From Rhizomys pruinosus (taxonomy: Eukaryota > Chordata > Mammalia > Rodentia > Spalacidae): a DNA stretch of 64,000 bases. The position numbers and the translations under genes are program-made. Position 1 is the stretch's first letter. Each line of letters opens with the position of its first letter. The notes under the pieces are model-generated. The model searched no databases and had not been told where the DNA came from. It worked only from the letters and a program-made list of their open reading frames with translations. Below, one piece after another: positions 58,886 through 64,000 of this stretch. The stretch spans positions 240,584 through 304,583 of the forward strand of contig VZQC01008874.1 of assembly GCA_009823505.1 (NCBI GenBank), in the 5' to 3' direction.

Positions 58886-59202
58886 GAAAAAAACCCTGTA
58901 AAAAAAGAAAACAGAATTCGGAAGCCCAGCACATGTCTAACACTGAGGCTAGAAAGATGGTAGCAGAGGGTTCCCCTGTGTTAAGAAAACCCTAATTCCA
59001 TGTGAACAATGTTTTATGTTCAGAGAACGGAAAAGAGACCCAATACCTAGAAACCCAATGTAAAGCACCAAACACCAAGGTTTTTTTTTAGATTTTTAAT
59101 TTTTTTAATTTTTTCATTTAATTTTTTAAATTTCAAGAAAGAAAATTCAGAACATCTGTAAAAAAAAAAAAAAAAAAAAGATTATGCTACTAACCACAAA
59201 GT
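58886..59202. other. no recognised feature; T- and A-runs
   Basis: T-rich stretch 59082-59130 and a 20-base A-run near 59160-59179. Confidence 0.3.
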
Positions 59203-59241
59203 GCAGTAGGCGTCTTAACCGCTAGGTCATCTCACAGCCCC
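59203..59241 (-). mobile_element. B2 head fragment
   Basis: The minus strand reads GGGGCTGTGAGATGACCTAG followed by GGTTAAGACGCC; only the A-box part remains. Confidence 0.6.
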
Positions 59242-59274
59242 GAATTCTGTTTTCTATATGCCGCCCAGCCCTTT

Positions 59275-59420
59275 TGCGTTTTTTTTTTTTTTTTTTTTTT
59301 TATTTTAGTTTAGTTTAAAAGCTTGATTATTTTAGACGCATACTCTCATGCAGACCAGGTTGATTTGAGCTGACTATGTAGCTGTGGATGGTTTTGAACT
59401 CCTGGTCCTCCCAAAGGAAT
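59275..59420 (-). mobile_element. old B1-like SINE fragment
   Basis: T-run, then CAGACCAGGTTGATTTGAGC, ACTATGTAGCTGTGGATGG and TTTTGAACTCCTGGTCCTCC, resembling an early B1/7SL monomer. Confidence 0.5.
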
Positions 59421-59897
59421 TCTTTACGAAGACAAAAATTTAACCAACATTGTATGAAAAAACCAGCATATTGTATCCTCATATGCAAGTTAGTCCAAAT
59501 AAACATTTTTCTGAACTGAAAAAATAAGTAAAAAGCTTAATTTCAAATGGTTTCTTCACTAAGACTTTCATCTTAAATAGGTGTCTTTTCAGTTATGTTT
59601 AATTTGTTTATCTTACTTACTGAGCTTATTTATTTCTTCATTTTAAAATCAGCTTTTATTTAGAGACACAGAAGATATAGAGAATACTAAAATGAAGGCA
59701 CAGGAGGCACTGCCAGTTTCCATAACCAAAATGCTTTCGATGATTTTATTTCAGCTAATTTACTACATTTCTATTCATAAATAGGCCATTCTGTACTTTT
59801 TAACCTTTTTGTTCCTTGGAGTATTTGTTACTTTTGATAACATTCTGTTCTTTTCATAATTAACTATTTAAATCTTTATTTTGTGCTTTTCATAATT
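59421..59897. other. anonymous sequence
   Basis: AT-rich, nothing recognised. Confidence 0.35.
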
Positions 59898-60055
59898 TTT
59901 TTTTTTTTTTAGTCTTTTTGAGACAGGGACTCCTGTAGCCCTAGCTGTCCTGGAACTCACTCTGTAGACCAGACTGACCTTGAACTCAGAAAGATCCACC
60001 TGCCTATGCCTCCCAAGTGCTAGGATTAAAGGTGTGTGCCACCACTCCTGGCAGA
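59898..60055 (-). mobile_element. B1 SINE, minus strand
   Basis: T-run, GTCTTTTTGAGACAGGGACT, body to TGCCACCACTCCTGGC. Confidence 0.92.
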
Positions 60056-60429
60056 ATTTTTTAATCACTATAATTTTTTAGGAATCCAATTCTTCTGTTT
60101 GTTTTGTATCTCAACTCTTGTTTAGTAAGGAGAGTGTTATTCAATGTTTTAAAAATTTGGATTATAAATTAATTCAGTAGTGCCTTCCTATTTGAATTCT
60201 CAGTGATCTGGTTGGAAAACATGTCTGTTTAGAAAGTTTTATTTCTTTCTTTGCCTTCCAGATACCCCAAGGACAGTAACATGCCAGAAAGTATTTTTAT
60301 ATTTTCTAGAGGCTGATAGTGGTGCAATCATGCTCCTCACTCTCACAGGGATGCTCCCTGTTTATGAGATCTTAGCACACTCATAGGGATGATCCCTGTT
60401 TATGAGATCTTAGTTTCAGCTTTATTTCC
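60056..60429. other. anonymous sequence with a short direct repeat
   Basis: CTCACAGGGATGCTCCCTGT (60342) recurs in altered form at 60375 with TTTATGAGATCTTAG after each: a ~33-base duplication. Confidence 0.5.
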
Positions 60430-60603
60430 ATCACTGCTAATTTCCATGTGCTGGAAATTGATGCTTTCATGGATCCTGGTTTATGTGGGATGGCTTAATT
60501 CTGGAAATATATCTAATCTATACACATTTCATATTTCTCCTAGAATATTTACCTAGAAATAACATTGAATATATATCTATATCTATATCTATATCTATCT
60601 ATC

Positions 60604-60652
<49 letters not shown>

Positions 60653-60870
60653 GTTTACTTAATTTTACCAAGCAGTTTTCCAAGATTATTATACTAATCT
60701 ATTCTACTGAGTATATATCAAAGTGATCATTGTTCTTCAACAGTTGGTAATTGGATTTTAATTTTTCCTAGTTAGATAGCTATGGAATGAGACACTACTG
60801 TTTTGCTTTGCATTTCCCCAAGTTCTATTAAGATCAACCATCTATTTTTAGCTCACTTCATTGCCTGGTC
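60430..60870 (-). mobile_element. ancient L1 3' region, minus strand
   Basis: TTCCAAGATTATTATACTAA and TTGCATTTCCCCAAGTTCTA are diverged antisense L1 3' landmarks, similar in order to 55800-55960. Confidence 0.45.
60570..60651. repeat. (TATC)n microsatellite
   Basis: About 18 tetramers, preceded by ATATCT hexamers. Likely polymorphic. Confidence 0.95.
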
Positions 60871-61329
60871 CCACATGTATATAAAGTCCAAGGAATTTAG
60901 GTTATAGAAATGAAGAATCTGCTTGCTCCCTGCACTTACAATCCTGTGGATTTTGCTTTATGTATGTGGAGGTATTTCTCAGTTTATTATATGCCCAGCT
61001 CTTTAACAGATGTTGGTATTATTTTGGCACATTTTCTGTGTGATTTTTGGTAGGGAGACATGTCTGGTTTTTTTTGAGCCTTCAAACAGAACTCTCACTT
61101 CACTTCCTCAAGGTCTTCCCTTCTTATTTTAAAGCATCAGTAATAATACTTCCTTTCAGCTTCTTTTAAGGATTCAAAACAATATATGCAGAGTATGTCT
61201 CTATGTCTGGCAATGTCTAGCACATGTAAGTATTTGACAAAACAGTTGTTACTAATTTTATTTTTGTTAACATATGAATAAAACATGAAAAGTAAACTAT
61301 GAGAAATGTTTTGGTTCTTTATTATGATT
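60871..61329. other. anonymous sequence
   Basis: No gene or repeat recognised. Confidence 0.35.
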
Positions 61330-61344
61330 AAGAAAGCACTTCTA

Positions 61345-61579
61345 GGGGGCTGGAGAGATGGCCTAGCGGTTAAGAGCACTGACTGCTCTTGCAGAGGACC
61401 GGGGTTCGATCCCCAGCACCCACATGGTGGCTGAGAACCGTCTGTAACTCCAATTCCAGGAGAACTCCAGTTCCAGGGAAATCTGAGACCCTCTTCTGAC
61501 CTCCGCGGCATTGCATGACATGGGTGCACAATCGTACATGCAGACAGTACATTCATACACATAAAAAAAAATTAAAAAA
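61345..61579 (+). mobile_element. B2 SINE, young type
   Basis: GGGGCTGGAGAGATGGCCTA, A box and perfect B box GGTTCGATCCC, duplicated segment. Flanked by the 15-base duplication AAGAAAGCACTTCTA (61330-61344 and 61580-61594). One of the best preserved B2 copies here. Confidence 0.95.
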
Positions 61580-61594
61580 AAGAAAGCACTTCTA

Positions 61595-62849
61595 ATAATA
61601 TTCCATGTACTCACAACTTGTGTTGGGGTCCAAGTTTTGATTAGATTTCATAAAAATGTTAAAGGCCTCCTGTGGGCTTAGGGCTTCATTAAATCCTACT
61701 GGCTTCTTAGTCCTCAGTGTGGAAGATAAGGCCGCAGAGCAATTATTGAAGAAAAAATATTTAGTAACCATATTCAAGGACATTTCTTTAGCATGTTCCA
61801 AGTCCACCTATATCCTTTCATTTTCTTCTATGTTCATTGATATCTGGGTAATACACAGGCATGCTGTATTTTCACAGTACTGAATGATTTATACTGTGCT
61901 TTTACATCTTCTGGCTCTCTCGGCAATCTTACCGATGTCCACCTTTACCAAATGGATCACCATATCTCACGTAGGCTAGGAGTCTTTCTGTATAAAGGAC
62001 AATGGTGGAGTTTTGCACATAGCTACTCTTCCTAAACCTGTTCTTTCTAGACTGTGCATGGCCTTTTTTTCTCTCTTCTCTATGTAGATTGTTTTCTTCA
62101 TGAGTGTAAACCCTGTAAATAAACAATAGGACTATAGGTAACCTCCAATAATTGCTTTGTTTACTTAAAGCATCTTGGAACAAGTGAATAACTAGGAGGG
62201 AATGGAAATAATTGATAGGCCCCAGATTTCCAAATTTCCTTATTGTAGTTATCAATTTATAATAGCTTAATGAAGGTTTTTCTTTTTGACAATGTAATGG
62301 TGTAAAAGGTGATACACTCTCAGTAGAAACCATACATCAGATTTTTAATGTGATCATTTCCTGAGGAAGCAATGTGCAGTGTAATACTGTCTTACAATTC
62401 TGTGCAGTCACAGAGAACTACAGTTTCTGGTCAGGCAGGTGTCCATGCAGGGGAAGGACCAATGGTCTACACTGTACTGGTTCTATGCTGTGATGCAAGG
62501 TAGGTTAGGATCATCTAGTGGTTTATAGTCTATAACATTTTTACCATATTGTGTCTATTGGAGATGCAACCTCACCATCACTAGAGGGACATCCGTGTGA
62601 TCTCTCACTTGGTGGGACTGAAGATGCTGACAGTATCTCTTATGTTTTACAAAAGACACTTTTGTTCCTTCTTTCTCCCCTGGTTTCCCAGTTCTAGCAC
62701 TCCTTTATATTCTCTGGTTTATAAAGACTTGCCAGGTATTCGGAATTGGCAACCTTTAATATGAATAGATTATGCTTTTCAATAGTTTTCATGGAAAACA
62801 AACCAATGAGCCAGGTATTTCAGATGCTGAAATCAGATATCATCTCTCT

Positions 62850-62851
<2 letters not shown>
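61595..62851. other. anonymous sequence
   Basis: Short frames only, including 71 codons on the minus strand (61592-61807) and 134 codons on the minus strand (61929-62333). None shows a domain, and no promoter or splice context was seen. Confidence 0.35.

Positions 62852-62887
<36 letters not shown>
62852..62887. repeat. (TG)18 microsatellite
   Basis: Pure dinucleotide run after a short CT-rich stretch. Confidence 0.95.
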
Positions 62888-62890
<3 letters not shown>

Positions 62891-63908
62891 CATGTGTCTT
62901 TTTGTCTCAAACATTAGACAAGAATTGGACTGATTCCACTACAGCAATAGTGTTTCTCTATAGGCAGGTAATACTTTGCATCACTATTAAATTCTGACTC
63001 TGAACCTATGACACTATTTTTCTTGCCCTGCGGTGTTGGCTCTTTCATAATGTGTCCTGTGTCCTTTGTTCTTCCCAACAATTCTGCCCCCTGCTTATCT
63101 AAATTGGCTTTTTGTGCCAGTGAAAACCCAAAGAGGTCTACCTTTTCCAAAGTTAAGAGAAGATGAAATAGTTGACCACCAGGTAACACTCTGTGTTGAT
63201 TAGGCTTAAGTGACATCATCAGTTTGTGTGTTGGTCATGGGTCATTGAGTTAAAAAAATACACACAAAAAAATTACATTCTTCAAAATTAAAACAATTTT
63301 TAGTTGGATCTTTAACAATAACATATAAATGTTTTGTTTACAAATTTGCTTTACAGTACTAAATATCTTGCCAGGGCACTCCACAAATTCTCCTGTTCAT
63401 TGGATCCATAACGACTGGCATGGCCTCTTGGTCATGGCAATGGGAGTATTAAAAATTCAGAAATCTGAATCTGTGGGTTTTAACACCGAGGTGAAGATCA
63501 AAATGCAGTAAACACTTCCTGACTCTTGAGGCAGTGGTTTAATCACATGAACTGACAAACCTAAGTGAAATTATGAGTTTCATTTGTAAACTATTCATTC
63601 TCAGGGTTTCTACTTGTCTAGTATCTAGAGTCTTCCCTGATTGCTAATGACAATCAGATTCCCCTTTGGAATTTGGACACCCCTTACCAGTCTTGGGGTG
63701 CTTAAAGAGAAGGACAGACCTAGGGACTGCTGTTGTCTACCTAACACTAACCACAGACGAGGAGGTGTCCTCTGAATTCAAATTCTGACTCTGCCTCTCA
63801 TTCATGGGGTATGTAGAACTAGTTAGTTAACTTCTACATTAGTGCTTTCATTTGTTAAATGGGGATAAAAATACTACCTACTTTTGAGAATCATTAGGGT
63901 TAAATGAA
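62888..63908. other. anonymous sequence
   Basis: No recognised gene or repeat. 62914-63219 (minus, 101 codons) is the longest frame and has no family resemblance. Confidence 0.35.
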
Positions 63909-64000
63909 TATATATACATATATATGTATATATATGTATATATATTATACATATATATGTATATATATTAATATATATAATATTATATGTATATATAGTA
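63909..64000. repeat. TATA/ATGTATATATA repeat, runs off the right edge
   Basis: Alternating TATATACAT / ATGTATATATA blocks that are self-complementary. Continues to the window end. Confidence 0.9.

Noticed and set aside
60570..60651. CRISPR-like or regulatory repeat array
   Set aside because: It is a simple TATC microsatellite with no spacers.

Overview
This window reads as non-coding DNA of a rodent, made mostly of layered retrotransposons. I found no intact host protein-coding gene, rRNA, structural tRNA gene, CRISPR array or bacterial feature. The organism call rests on many copies of two SINE types. One is 7SL-derived B1 (left part resembling GTGGTGGTGCATGCCTTTAA). The other is tRNA-derived B2 (A box near GGTTAAGAGC, B box GGTTCGATCCC, A-rich tail with AATAAA). 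Rodent L1 elements and MaLR-like LTRs are also present. B2 together with B1 points to Myodonta (mouse-like rodents and jerboas). The B2 and B1 sequences are not those of house mouse, so a jerboa, mole-rat or other outlying muroid is likely, but I cannot name the species.

Layout: 0-9.3 kb is a pile of L1 pieces (minus, plus, minus, then an MT-like LTR, then minus) with B2 insertions. 9.3-28 kb is mostly anonymous sequence with about twenty SINEs, two solo LTRs flanked by 5-bp duplications (18.3 and 19.7 kb) and an ancient L1 tail. 28-35.1 kb is one L1 with decayed ORF1 and ORF2, split by a 1.6-kb retroposon. 35.3-42.3 kb is abnormal. It holds an inverted repeat with arms at about 35.3-36.2 and 40.3-41.3 kb, CpG-rich L1 promoter monomers, an L1 start whose match to L1 fades with position, and 2.5 kb of sequence with no CpG depletion. 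It ends in a single N at 42,341 flanked by a ~1-kb direct duplication. I read this as gap filling with noisy long reads plus an unmerged contig overlap. 43.4-53.3 kb is a host L1 opened at one target site and filled by a full-length 2.3-kb retroposon and several L1 pieces, one of them a clear twin-primed insertion. 53.3-64 kb holds old L1 tails, SINEs and microsatellites.

The most interesting signal is a repeated, apparently non-autonomous retroposon family. Full-length and twin-primed copies at 45.06-47.38 and 30.55-32.15 kb define the same 5' end. Related copies lie at 23.6, 35.3, 40.6-42.9 and 49.8 kb. All have 3' tails resembling L1 3'UTR, but the two subfamilies use different parts of it. 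A second candidate is a composite SINE in which a B2 head is fused to B1, seen twice with the same junction. Working logic of the window: L1 supplies the reverse transcriptase, and B1, B2, the composite SINE and the retroposon are its likely passengers. All L1 ORFs seen here are broken, so the active copies would have to lie elsewhere.
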